Below are positions 52,460-62,207 of a stretch of DNA of 64,000 nt, piece after piece; the stretch's first letter is position 1, and every line of letters begins with the position of its first letter. The stretch is taken from contig OY755174.1 in NCBI GenBank assembly GCA_963576735.1, positions 4,650,001-4,714,000 of the forward strand. The letters run 5' to 3'. Both the position numbers and the translations under genes were made by a program. The stretch comes from Bedellia somnulentella. Taxonomy: Eukaryota; Arthropoda; Insecta; Lepidoptera; Bedelliidae. The notes under the pieces are model-generated. The model saw nothing but the letters and a program-made list of their open reading frames with translations. It ran no database searches and was not told where the DNA came from.

Positions 52460-55400
52460 ATGTTCTTGCGAGTCTTTGTTATTTTCGGAGTATTTTGTAT
52501 ACATTATGCAGATTCGTTACAACAGGTAATATATATTTTCTATATCGTACAATATCAGTCAAACTAAGAACTAAAAATGTCTATCTAAAGTTCGCTGAAA
52601 AAAGTTGGTGACACACCTTTGTCAACAATGGGAGTTTTGAAAATTGTTATGGATCAGGTTAAGAGGCGACTTAAGGAATATTGGGTAATGCTGTTTGAGA
52701 CCCATCATCAACAACCACCAATAACCTGCAATCTTTTCCCCACCTTACTTACACTCAATGACGAACAACATAGTTGATTCCTTTGCATTTACTCTGCTTT
52801 CATAATTCTTCTGCCGCATTCAATGTTTTCTATAGATCAATAGCGAATAACGGGCTATTCCTCATAAAGTAAGTTAAGCGTTAGTGGTTCAGAAGAAATT
52901 AAATTCCGACCCAACGTTAGCCGTTCCGTTGGGTCCATGTCGTTTAAAAAATCTTGAAAACTGTAGTAAGATTTCTTTAAAAGCATTGCTTTAATTGCCT
53001 TTTTAAAAGATGCCACAGGCAATTCCAATATGTCAAAATGAAGTTTGTTGAACATTTGGAGGGATAGTCCAATAAAGGAGTTACTTACTTTATTAAGTCT
53101 CCATTTCGGTATGTTAAGTTTGTCCTTATTTTGAGTGTTAACAGTATGCCTATCACTGACTACTAAATTATATTAATTTTCTTTTTGGCACACATTAAAT
53201 TCTCAAATATGTTTTGGCAAGGGACAGTTAAAATGCCAATATCTTTAAGTTTTTCGCGCAACGAATACCTCGACCTTAACATGTAAATAGATCAGATAGC
53301 TCTCTTTTTTTAGCAAAAAACGTTATGAAAATCAGCAGCTTTACCCCATAATAAAATAATGTACGACATAATACTATGAAAATAGCTGAAATAAACAATG
53401 CGAGCTGTTTTTATGTCTGCTATTTCTCTAATCTTACGCACGGCATACACTGCTGAGCTCAGCATTTTAGAAAGTGTTAGTATATGGGGTCCCCATTGCA
53501 ACTTATAATCGATTGTTACCCCTAGGAATTTTGTCTCTTTCACTTATTCTATTTTTTCACTGTCAATAACAATATTGGCATCAACTTGCCTAACATTCGG
53601 TAAAGTAAATTTAATAAATTTAGTTAGCGTAGACCGGGATGTCCCGGGTTCAGGTACTGCTGGTGTCGATTTTTTTTCCCTTATTGATTAGTAAAATACA
53701 ATAATACTACGAACTTGCTATAAATGCATTTCACGTTTAAGTTATGCTATCTTAAAATTTTATTTCAGATTACTATGGACTACGAGCCATCAAAAAGACT
53801 CCTTGATGCTGTTGATCAGTGTCTCGAATCATTGAAAAAGTCTATCTTTCAGGTTATACTAGGCAGTTTATTAGAAAATAATACCTATAAGGATTTCATG
53901 TATTGCGTCGGAACTAAAACTGGAGTGAGTTTAGATAATGGTCATTTGGTGTCTTCCAAAGTTTTAGAATTCTACCCGCTACATAAAGTAGATCATAATA
54001 TAGTCAACACCGCATTGGAAAAATGTGACCGAGTTAATGGTATAACTAATCATCAAACGTTTACAATGATTATGGAATGCATTTGGTTTGAAGGCCACTA
54101 TTTCCTAAGTAAGTAAATACTCCTACTTAACACATTTAATATGTATGTAGCCTCTGAGATAATTGATAGATCCAAAAATGTTGTTATGTTATCCTAGGCT
54201 ACGCAAACCTATGCTTATTTAGAGATATTTCTTAGCTTAAATTTATGGTCAAACTCACTGAGCGTAAAAGAAAAGAAAAAACATGGGAATATAAAAACAA
54301 AAAAATTGGGTGATTTGCCTTGAGACATTAACATATTTTCCTCAGATAACTTCCAAAAGTGGTTAATAACATCCAATACTGAAGCTGCCCTTTTTTATCA
54401 TGTATTCCCGTGCATGCCGTATAAGCCGGTATGAAGAAAAAAACATCAGCCCGATTCATAAATACATATTCTCACGGCTATAAATCCCTAGGAAGGGCAG
54501 CCACAATCTTCAATTACTATACCTTGGGACTTTTATCTTAATATTCTATTTCTTCTCAACCCAGCATGGCTAGCGCGAGCGTCCTTTGATTTTGTGGAAA
54601 CAGCAAAGATATACTGGCCAGTACACCCTGCTGTGTATTTTTTTTTTTTGTTTACCGGTGGGGAAATCCTCATAGGATCCCCCGTCGCTCGAGAGAGCGA
54701 CGGGGGTATGTCGGACTTTTACCGACTAAAACCCCACCGGTTCGGTGCTGCTGGCCCTGCGGCCTGTGAGGCGTCACCATAACTTGTGTGCCGGGCGGCT
54801 GAAGGCCGCCCTGGCGAGGCAAAGGAGTGTACCTAAGCTAAGTCGGATAGGTCCTGCTGTGTACCAACTTATAATTTGTATCTATGCTTAACTCGAAAAA
54901 CATTTACACTCCGCGATGTAGGAATATGAGTGAGACGCTGCTATATGCGAGTGAGTCCGCAGTAGTGTGCGCTCTAACATGACTCCCACAAACTAGGTAT
55001 CGCGTGGTACAAAACAGCTATCTCGTTCACAATTACATAGTATTGTATACTTTTATCTCATTTTAACCGACAGAGAACGATAAAATAAAAAAAATACCGC
55101 AGGTTTCAAAATTAAGAAATTATACTTAATTGCCTATATTTCTCCAAGCCAACTTCACATTCAAAAATTTCACATCAAAATTGCTGTATTTTCACTTCTA
55201 CCACTATTCAGAAAATTTGTAATAAAAAATTTAGAGCCTCACAAGATCTTAAAACTATGCAACATATATACATATATATATGTGTTTTTTTGCCGTAGTT
55301 CAGGCTTAGCACTACCCGATATCTCCAAATTTTATGGAATTACAGTTTAATTACAAAGACAATCGTTTACACAAAGGTCACTTATATTTGTTCATTGTAG

Positions 55401-55563
55401 CACTTCATAAGGCACAGACAAAGTAATAACACCCACTTTCTTATAATATATGACTAATACTAAATGATATCTATGTACTGCTTTCTGAAATCCTTGATGC
55501 GTTTTTGTTTTAGCTCCTGATATGAAAGCACTTGAAGAATTTATGACGCATTATTTGGGCTAG
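52460..55563 (+). CDS. OBP-F: Minus-C odorant-binding protein, three exons
   Basis: Predicted secreted OBP of about 151 aa. Exon 1 at 52460-52525 encodes MFLRVFVIFGVFCIHYADS plus LQQ, a signal peptide, with donor GTAATA in phase 0. Exon 2 at 53769-54108 (acceptor TTATTTCAG) encodes ITMDYEPSKRLLDAVDQC with C1, C3 (MYCVGTKTG), DNGHLVSSK, C4 (LEKCDRVNGI) and C6 (IMEC). C2 and C5 are absent. It leaves in phase 1 at GTAAGT. Exon 3 at 55514-55563 encodes TPDMKALEEFMTHYLG and TAG. It is closest to OBP-D over the main exon (DYE.SK, NGHLV.SK, EKCDR.NGIT). A good donor 17 bases after the stop (55581) and acceptor at 55701-55707 suggest a 3' UTR intron. A TATA-like TATAAA lies at 52246, without a clear initiator. 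Confidence 0.87.
52660..52750 (+). repeat. SINE-A remnant
   Basis: TTAAGAGGCGACTTAAGG through TTGAGACCCATCATCAACAA and CTTTTCCCCACC. It lies in intron 1 of OBP-F. Confidence 0.5.
52840..53640 (-). pseudogene. Jockey/CR1-like LINE 3' part
   Basis: The minus-strand frame 53543-53310 encodes TKFLGVTIDYKLQWGPHI and KTARIVYFSYFHSIMSY, and 53055-52855 encodes SFKKAIKAMLLKKSYYSFQD and FLNDMD. These are the post-RT region and C-terminus of a jockey-type ORF2. It is frameshifted between them and lies in intron 1 of OBP-F, antisense. Confidence 0.7.
54109..54649. other. OBP-F intron 2, first part
   Basis: Mostly unassigned. A diverged SINE-A piece lies near 54315-54400 on the plus strand, and a SINE-A 3' end on the minus strand near 54465-54510 (CTCACGGCTATAAATCCC). 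Confidence 0.45.
54650..54860 (+). repeat. GC-rich structured repeat in OBP-F intron 2
   Basis: ACCGGTGGGG near 54654 pairs with CCCCACCGGT near 54732. Between them a perfect hairpin at 54679-54706 has a 12-bp stem and a GAGA loop (a GNRA-type tetraloop). A further GCCGGGCGGCTGAAGGCCGC hairpin follows near 54790. The sharp GC contrast suggests the 3' UTR of a LINE. No protein is encoded and strand is a guess. Confidence 0.45.
54861..55513. other. OBP-F intron 2, second part
   Basis: AT-rich, unassigned, ending in the acceptor TTTTGTTTTAG. Confidence 0.4.
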
Positions 55564-55931
55564 ACTAGAATATTAAGTAGGTAAGTAATATGTTAGAAAA
55601 ATCCAGAGTATAGTTTTGACGCTGAAATTGAAAATAACATAATTTAATAATTTAATTAAACATAATTTACGCATTTGGTTTATCTAATATAAAACGTTGT
55701 GTTTCAGTAATTGGATTTTTCCATGGAATCATCAACCAGAACAGAAGTCATGTTAGTTTTTTTAATACTTGGTGAAATTTTTAGGTTATATAAAAACGTT
55801 GATTCTTAATTTGGATTATTAAGTAGTTTTCCACAAAACAAAAAAGTCTGAGTGTGTACTTGTATTCCAACAATTGAATCAACCATAAAATAATTATGAA
55901 AAATCGTTTCCATCTTTTATTTCTACGTTTG

Positions 55932-55937
55932 AATAAA
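55932..55937 (+). promoter_or_regulatory. Candidate poly(A) signal of OBP-F
   Basis: AATAAA about 370 bases past the stop codon, or about 240 if the proposed 3' UTR intron is removed. Confidence 0.35.
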
Positions 55938-56607
55938 TCAGTGCCTCCAGTAAAAAGAGGATTAGGTAAATTTAACCGCTTTTGTTTTTATGACACCATA
56001 GGAATCAGCGCATCCTGTTACATACCGAATCATAAAGACATGACTGTATGTGTATATGAATTCCTTCATTGATTTTCCAAACCCTGAAAGCAATTTAGCG
56101 TTAAGAATATTTACACTACTCACTTTTTGTTGTTGTTATGTGTGTGTAAGTGCAGTTATGTTTTTAATTTAACGTGTAAATAAAGATATACATTTTACTT
56201 GAATCCAAATAAAAAGGTATAATTATTATAGTAGCCCTAAATATGTGATACGGATGGCGATAAAACTATTTAATATTTTAAGTGACGATTTAAGGGCCTC
56301 CCCGCATTTTGCAGCTGTTGCGCTCACTCTTACGCGCGTGCAGGATAAATGTAGTTTATTTAGTTTTATTGAATAACTATAATGTTTTGATAAAAAGTTA
56401 AATATCAAAGTTACAGATCGTTAAGCTACGCGTATATAGACACATAATGAGTTCACATGTATGTTATGCCAGTGGAGCCTATACGGTATTTATAAAAACA
56501 AAGCATGTTCCAATTCAATTTTTTTCATCATATTTTTCAACAAATTATTAAAATGTTAAACATCAAATTTTAACACCATGAACTAATCGCCAACATATAT
56601 TTTATTC
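55938..56607. other. Intergenic stretch, nothing recognised
   Basis: AT-rich 3' flank of OBP-F without supported features. Confidence 0.4.
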
Positions 56608-56790
56608 ATGTCATATCAATATCATCAAATCAGACTTTATAGAATTTACAAACAATCAATATCAACCTATTTTTCCGGGGACGCTCTTAAAACAAAACAC
56701 GCTGTCAAATTTAAACCAATTTTATTTGACTATTTGATGGAAAATTGTTTCTATGGTGTAAGAGAATTTATTCAAAACTGTGACATTTAA
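56608..56790 (+). pseudogene. CR1-like LINE C-terminal scrap
   Basis: The end of the frame, KPILFDYLMENCFYGVREF and IQNCDI, matches the C-terminus of the ORF2 at 39.4 kb (IIIFNYLLDNCFYTIDDF). It is a last-exon-like remnant of a severely 5'-truncated copy. Confidence 0.65.
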
Positions 56791-57231
56791 AAAAGTAATA
56801 TTAAGGTAAATAATTACATTATTAATTTTTTATAATTTTTTGCTTTAATTGAGACCGAATGTGTTGTGTTGTGTTATTTAGAATAATAAGTGATTTTGTA
56901 TAATTTTGATCTATTGACATTTTTGATTGACTTGATAATGTACTTTTCGCTTTGACTATAGACACTATAGACAGAGCGATGTTACGTCATCCATTTTAAA
57001 AAGAGAAACCCTTATTTAAGTTCTTATATGTTAAAAAGAGACACAAATCTTTATTGTCATCTCTATCGCGTAACCCGTTTTGTTGATGTCACACTTTTAA
57101 ATTGTGAAAAACAAAGCGTCGACTTGTGAGCGATTTTGGTTTTCTTTTGATTTTGAGAAAGATTTTATTCATTTGTATATTGTTATTGTGTCATAAGAGA
57201 CTCCATTAGTTAAGTTATTATTTAGTGAGGT

Positions 57232-57796
57232 ATGGTTGGGTGTAGCGTGCTTGGCTGCGGAAGCCACAGCGAAAAACACATCGAAGGATTGACTTTCCAC
57301 AAGTGAGTGAGTTTTTTAATGTTTTTCTACAGATAAATACATAATAAATACATTGCGCGATCAGAAAATAAGTGATTCAAATGTTAATTACGTTGAACTA
57401 GATTACTAGCATTTTCTTTAGTTATTTTGAGCAATTTTTTAATAGTATAACCTAAAAATATGCAGTATCTCAGTGTTGCCATAATTCACGTTTTCATCCT
57501 ACGCTGTCGTTAGGGTAAAATTTTCAAATTAGTAAACTGATGTTAATGAGTGAGTATATTATGAATTTCGTCGCGCCATAGCGACGCTGAATGATTTCCA
57601 ATTGTTATCTACGGAATTAGTAAGTAATAAATTTGTTATATTTATTTAATTTCTTCTTATTCATTACAGTTTTCCTAAAGACCCGAATCTACGAGAAAAA
57701 TGGATTGCGGCCACTGGAAGATGCAATTGGAAATCAACCAAAGTTTTGAGGCATACTATAAAATTGAAAGGCACCTCGTTTTTGTCCAAAGACTAA
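57232..57796 (+). pseudogene. THAP-domain N-terminus, P-like copy B
   Basis: Exon 1 (57232-57302, donor GTGAGT) plus exon 2 (57670-57796, acceptor TTACAG) give a 65-residue peptide. It has MVGCSVLGCGSHSEKHIEG, the FHNFPKDP core and WIAATGRCNW, and ends GTSFLSKD. The THAP zinc finger needs a second C..H pair, which is not in place, so DNA binding is doubtful. In full P-like transposases this domain binds the element ends. Confidence 0.65.
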
Positions 57797-57799
57797 GCT

Positions 57800-57991
57800 T
57801 TGGCTCAAATGGTCGCAGTTGTTTTGAAAAAGAATTTAGGTAAAAGAATATTTCCGACATTAAACGACCACATCAGAGAGCAAAATCCGTTCGAAAACCA
57901 CCTTGTGCTGTTGATAAAGGCTATAGCTTTAAAATACTTAGATGTACGAATACATCATCTTTTGAAAAATGTGACTGAAATAGACGAATGA
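57800..57991 (+). pseudogene. P-like transposase C-terminal remnant
   Basis: Directly follows the THAP exon in another frame: NLGKRIFPTLNDHIREQN, then HLVLLIKAIALKYLDVRIHH. The last residues look like the C-terminus of THAP9/P-type transposases. The joining of N- and C-terminal ends with the middle missing indicates an internal deletion. Confidence 0.45.
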
Positions 57992-58580
57992 ATTCGAAAT
58001 TTTCACACAAAACTGATTTTGTTTAAAGGTCAATAGTAAATAATGCAATAAAACTCATGTACAAAATAGTGCTGTCTTTTATTTTTCAAAATACAAACAT
58101 AGACCCCACTATACCCATGATGACCCGTATGATATTTACATAACTTGCACTTATGGAACAGCTGTTTTTTTTTGTCCAGTAACAAAGTTAGTCCCGTACA
58201 AAAATTTATTCGTAATCATGGGAAGATTCATCTCTGATAGTTAGTACAATGCTTTAGATTTCACGGTGTATTAAACATCAGTATAAATGGTAAAATTCAA
58301 CAAAACAGATTGTATAATACTAGGAGCAAGTATGTATAATTATATGATTGCAGGAAATAATATAGTAAACAGTAAACCTTTAATTAAACAATAAATTGAC
58401 GTAATCAATTTTAAATTAAAAAGTAGCTTTTAGAATGGTGATTATAGTATTTTGGGGTAATTGTTTTCTAGTGATCGCAACATTACAGGGAAAAATATTG
58501 CTATCTAAAAGAGGTACTCTACCGTTGCATTATGACTCTGTCTATAGTAATAAATAAAGAATAAAGGAAAGAAAAATTTC

Positions 58581-58651
58581 GACACAGGCGGGAATCGAAC
58601 CCGCGACCTCGGGTATACGCCCCGACGCTCTGCCAACTGAGCCACCGTGTC
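58581..58651 (-). tRNA. tRNA-like sequence, left arm
   Basis: On the minus strand it folds as a 71-nt cloverleaf identical to that at 58843-58913: acceptor GACACGG/CTGTGTC, D stem GCTC/GAGC, anticodon stem TCGGG/CCCGA, T stem GCGGG/CCCGC with TTCGATT loop. The anticodon loop GCGTATA would give GUA, but base 33 is C, not U, so it is probably a tRNA-derived pseudogene. Confidence 0.5.
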
Positions 58652-58842
58652 AATTGGCTGCCAGTGCGAAATTCTTCTATCCTTTATTTCTTTTACACGT
58701 TTTAAGTAGTGTTTGCGTTTCCTACCTCCGAATCTATTTTACCCTTCCGAATTAGTTCAAATTCGGAGGTAGGAAACGCAAACACTACTTAAAACGTGTA
58801 AAAGAAATAAAGGATAGAAGAATTTCGCACTGGCAGCCAATT

Positions 58843-58913
58843 GACACGGTGGCTCAGTTGGCAGAGCGTCGGGGCGTATACCCGAGGTCGCGGGTTCGAT
58901 TCCCGCCTGTGTC
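58843..58913 (+). tRNA. tRNA-like sequence, right arm
   Basis: Same cloverleaf on the plus strand. The A box TGGCTCAGTTGGCAGAGC and B box GGTTCGATTCC are both perfect, so pol III could transcribe it. The C at position 33 argues against a working tRNA-Tyr. Confidence 0.5.
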
Positions 58914-59021
58914 GAAATTTTTCTTTCCTTTATTTATTCTTTATTTATTAGTAATAATCCCCACATGAGGTTTTCATGAACAAAAAGATTTAAACTCTGT
59001 CTATAGTGTTTATAGTCAAAG

Positions 59022-59389
59022 ACTTTTCGGAAATTTACACGCCATTTGGCAGAGCAACTAAAGGGCTGATATATTTTATGAAATGAACATCATTTGTAAC
59101 TCTTGTTCTTATGAATAAATCATTTTAATTTTTAATTTTATGAGGTATCAACATGAAATATGTCTATATAATCTAAAAAAAATACTGAATTTGATTTAGT
59201 TCTTTTTATTGAACGACAAAAATTGTTCCATTCATCATGATCCATTTAAAATATGGTAAAATAAAACACAGAATATCAAAAAAGTACGAAGAGTGTCACT
59301 TGGTCATGTGATAGCTAAGGTTTTTCCAATTCGGAAGCTCTGGTTACCCCTGTTAGGGATTTATAGCCATGAGTAAACAGTTTGCTGTG
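59022..59389. other. Intergenic stretch with SINE-A 3' scrap
   Basis: Mostly unassigned. Positions about 59325-59385 contain a SINE-A 3' end (GGAAGCTCTGGTTACCCC, TTATAGCCATGAGT) directly before the next full copy. Confidence 0.45.
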
Positions 59390-59608
59390 TAGTGTCGGCT
59401 TAGAATAGCACTACCCCATTTCTTCCGGTGGGTGTACGTAAGAGGCGACTAACGGTATTGGGCTATTAAGGGATTTTTGGGCGATACGGTTGGAGACCCA
59501 TCACCAACAACCAAAATTTTATCATCTTTTCCGCACTCAACTTTCCAAAAGTGGCTACCCCTTCTAGGGATTTATAGCCGTGAGTATATGTATGTATGTA
59601 CGTATGTA
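59390..59608 (+). mobile_element. SINE-A copy, full length
   Basis: TGCTGTGTAGTGTCGGCTTA to TATAGCCGTGAGTATATG and a TATG/TACG tail. Good example of box-like blocks CGGCTTAGAATAG and GGTTGGAGACC. Confidence 0.85.
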
Positions 59609-59699
59609 TAAGTAAAGATATTCATAGGTAAAAGTATGCAAATAATTAGATAGGACTAATAAATTGTGAACACTCGAACCACTACTGACCATGATGAAT

Positions 59700-60057
59700 C
59701 AGGACTGCCTCCGTGGGCCCGCAGTTAAACACTTGGCTTCCCGGAGGTACGGAGCTCGGATTCGATCCCCGAGGGGTATATACACAAATTTAATTTGTAA
59801 GATCATACCCAGTTTGTAAAGATATTGCAGGCTTGAATCACCTGATTATCCGAAAATTTTGATGATTCCGTGCTTCGGAGGGCACGTTAAGCCGTCGGTA
59901 CCGGCTACTATTACGATAGTAGTCGTTAGTCTGCCAACCCACGATTGGCCAACGTGGTGGACTAATACCAACGTGGTGCTCTATATAGGGTAGACTCGAG
60001 CCCCTTGGTGGGGACATATATGGGCTGTTAGGATTTGGATTCAATAATATAGGCAGT
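59700..60057 (+). mobile_element. Third SINE family, tRNA-derived head
   Basis: A tRNA-like head (CCTCCGTGGGCCCGCAGTTA; GGATTCGATCCCCGAGG) is followed by CGTGCTTCGGAGGGCACGTT, AAGCCGTCGGTACCGG and AGTCGTTAGTC. I recognise this body as that of a SINE group widespread in butterflies and moths (the Metulj type, from memory). Confidence 0.6.
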
Positions 60058-60072
60058 TGACTTTACAGACAA

Positions 60073-60200
60073 CAGACTTAATAGCTCAGTAGGAACACTA
60101 CCGCTTTTCAAGTAAGAGAACCGAGTTCAAATCATAAGTCGAGCCTACCCCATCATCGTACATATGCCGATGGAGCTCGAATGCAACATTAACATTTATG
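60073..60200 (+). repeat. tRNA-like head, SINE-B-like
   Basis: TTAATAGCTCAGTAGGAAC as A box and CCGAGTTCAAATCA as B box, followed by GTCGAGCCTACCCC. No complete cloverleaf forms. Confidence 0.45.
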
Positions 60201-61385
60201 AGTTCTAGAAATCTTGTCTAGGATATTTGTTACTGCTAAAGTTAAACGTTATATGTATATTTGGTTTTAGAGAGATTTAAGTCTAAAAATTTATAGCCGA
60301 GAATATATGTATGTATGTGTGGAGGAAAAGGAGCCAGGCGGTTGTATGCCTGAAGGCAGGCATCCGTCACTCCATGTACTTGCGCGCTATAATTACCTAC
60401 CGCCCGGCCGAACGGTCTCGGGCCACCGGGGGCCTAAGTTCAGTCAGCAGTGCGGTTGTCGCGAGCGAGCGGAGCGGATGCACGTTGTTAAATTTTGAGT
60501 ATTTAATTCGTTCGTAAGCGTACCTACGATGCCGATAAAAATATATTAAAATAAAGCACATGTAACTTTAAAGTTATTTTTAATTTTATTTTACCTACAC
60601 CCTGACGTCTATAATTAATTATGTTCTAGATAGATAGATTGCATAGTACAGCTCTAATTTATAAAAAAATATTTTAATATTAATAAATAAAAAATAAAAT
60701 AAATATTCACAGTTCTCAATAACATCGACACAAAAAGTTATGTTAATTTAATTTTATCGAAGAGGCAGCCCTGCGATTGGTACCGGATTGCGCGGTGCGA
60801 AGCAACCACAACTATACGCTTGAGCATTCATTCACATTTTAGATTGCAGTGGTTGCTGACGCGACGGAGTAGGCTATTATAGCAGTAGGTATTGGATAAT
60901 TTCTATGAAGTGAAGTATTTGGTAACTATTCAATAATCTGTGCTGAAGGGGACCGCGGTCCAACTGTATTAAGTTGTAACTTGTATATATGTCGCAGGAA
61001 AATCGTCAAACTCGTTAACTTATAAGTTTCCTAGGAAACTTGTAAGTTGACGGAAAACCGTCAAACAGCAAGCGAATTTACATCTTACCTGATAGTTTTT
61101 AGGAAACTTGTAAAATAACGAACTCAACTCAGGAAACTTGTAATTGGGAATCATTTTTGACAAGTTTCCGAGTTTTGAATTTATAATTTAGGAAATTCGT
61201 AAGCTTCCTAATGGCTGTTAGTGACATTGTTAACAGAACCAGTTACTTATGCTGATCGGTTAAGAAGTGAGTAGAGTAAAAAGCATGAATTGAAAGTAAT
61301 GACAATGTTTTAATATTTTCTAAAATAAATTAATAACTGGCCTAAGAGCGTTTCAAAGAAGGGTTTCCTAGCCCATAATCTTAAG
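60201..61385. other. Intergenic stretch with GC patch and motif cluster
   Basis: A GC-rich block at about 60320-60490 is unexplained. Between 60985 and 61215 the motif AGGAAACTTGTAA or close variants occurs about six times on both strands, once as a palindrome around CCTAGG (60997-61036). No gene is supported. Confidence 0.45.
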
Positions 61386-61632
61386 TACATACATACATAT
61401 ACTCACGGCTATAAATCCCTAGAAGGGGTAGCCAGAGCTAAGGAAGTAGAAATTCCTCAGCCACTTTTGGAAAATTGAGTGGGGAAAAGATGGTAAAGTA
61501 AAGGTTGTTGGTGATGGGTCTCCAGTCGCATCGCCCAGAAATCCCTTAAAAGCCCCAATACCGTTAGTAGCCTATTACCTACACCCATCGGTAGAAACGG
61601 GGTAGTGCTATTCTAAGCCGACACTACACGGC
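61386..61632 (-). mobile_element. SINE-A copy, full length
   Basis: TATACTCACGGCTATAAATC to GCCGACACTACACGGC, well preserved. Confidence 0.85.
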
Positions 61633-61909
61633 TTAAGTAATAATAAACAAAAACTACGAATAACGGATTTTTACAATAGTTTCCATTCGCTTATCAACCA
61701 ACCTTCTGACTTGCTTTTCACTCACTCACATCACAGTAGCTAATCACAATAAGATGTATTTTGAGCTACAGAATTAGAAGGTGGCGGTGGATATGCAGCC
61801 ACTTCACCCAACAAGCACTTAAAAAGCCTTTGGTTTCCTCTGGCGACGACAGCGGGACAAAATGTTATGAGTGCAGTAAATTATTAAGAGTTTAAAATGT
61901 AATTATCGG
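61633..61909. repeat. Intergenic stretch with decayed SINE-A
   Basis: AACAAGCACTTAAAAAGCC and neighbouring bases near 61775-61860 resemble a strongly diverged SINE-A on the minus strand. The rest is unassigned. Confidence 0.4.
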
Positions 61910-62155
61910 TTGAGAATAGCACTAACATATTTCTGACGGTAACCTATACGTACGGATGTCATTGGAGGTGACTAAGGTAAGGGGCTTTTTTAGTGTTGTT
62001 TTGGCGATGCGGTTAGAGACCTATAACCATGAATGTTTATTTAACAAACTTTTCCCATTTAACTTCAAGAAGTAGCTAACTCTAGCTAACTCCGACGCTA
62101 GGGCTACCCCTTCTAGGGAGTTATTGCCGTAAGTGTAGGTATGTAGGTATCGGTA
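61910..62155 (+). mobile_element. SINE-A copy, diverged
   Basis: CGGTTGAGAATAGCACTAAC, GCGATGCGGTTAGAGACC and GCCGTAAGTGTAGGTATG mark the full extent; many substitutions. Confidence 0.65.
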
Positions 62156-62207
62156 TTAAAACGCTCTTTAAATTAAAACGGCATTAAAAAATATCTAGGT
62201 GGTATTC

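Larger units (their letters stand above)
58548..58993. mobile_element. Palindromic tRNA-dimer insertion
   Basis: Arms at about 58548-58733 and 58761-58950 are near-identical reverse complements (one 4-base indel) around a 27-base loop. Each holds a complete tRNA-like sequence. A 3' tail of about 40 bases ends in AAAAAGATTTA. A 13-base duplication, ACTCTGTCTATAG, lies on both sides, as left by target-primed retrotransposition. Confidence 0.75.
56950..59021 (+). mobile_element. P-like THAP transposon, copy B
   Basis: Inverted repeats at 56950-56976 and 58995-59021 (CTTTGACTATAGACAC and the reverse complement), flanked by the 8-bp duplication ACTTTTCG at 56942-56949 and 59022-59029. It is in inverted orientation relative to copy A. 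The insert at about 58548-58993 (palindromic tRNA-like element) is absent from copy A and is bounded by a repeat of ACTCTGTCTATAG. Without it the element is about 1.6 kb, a deletion derivative. Confidence 0.85.

Noticed and set aside
58581..58913. Two functional tRNA-Tyr genes
   Set aside because: C at position 33, palindromic copies inside a retrotransposed insert, and no support for ordinary tRNA context; listed as tRNA-like instead.
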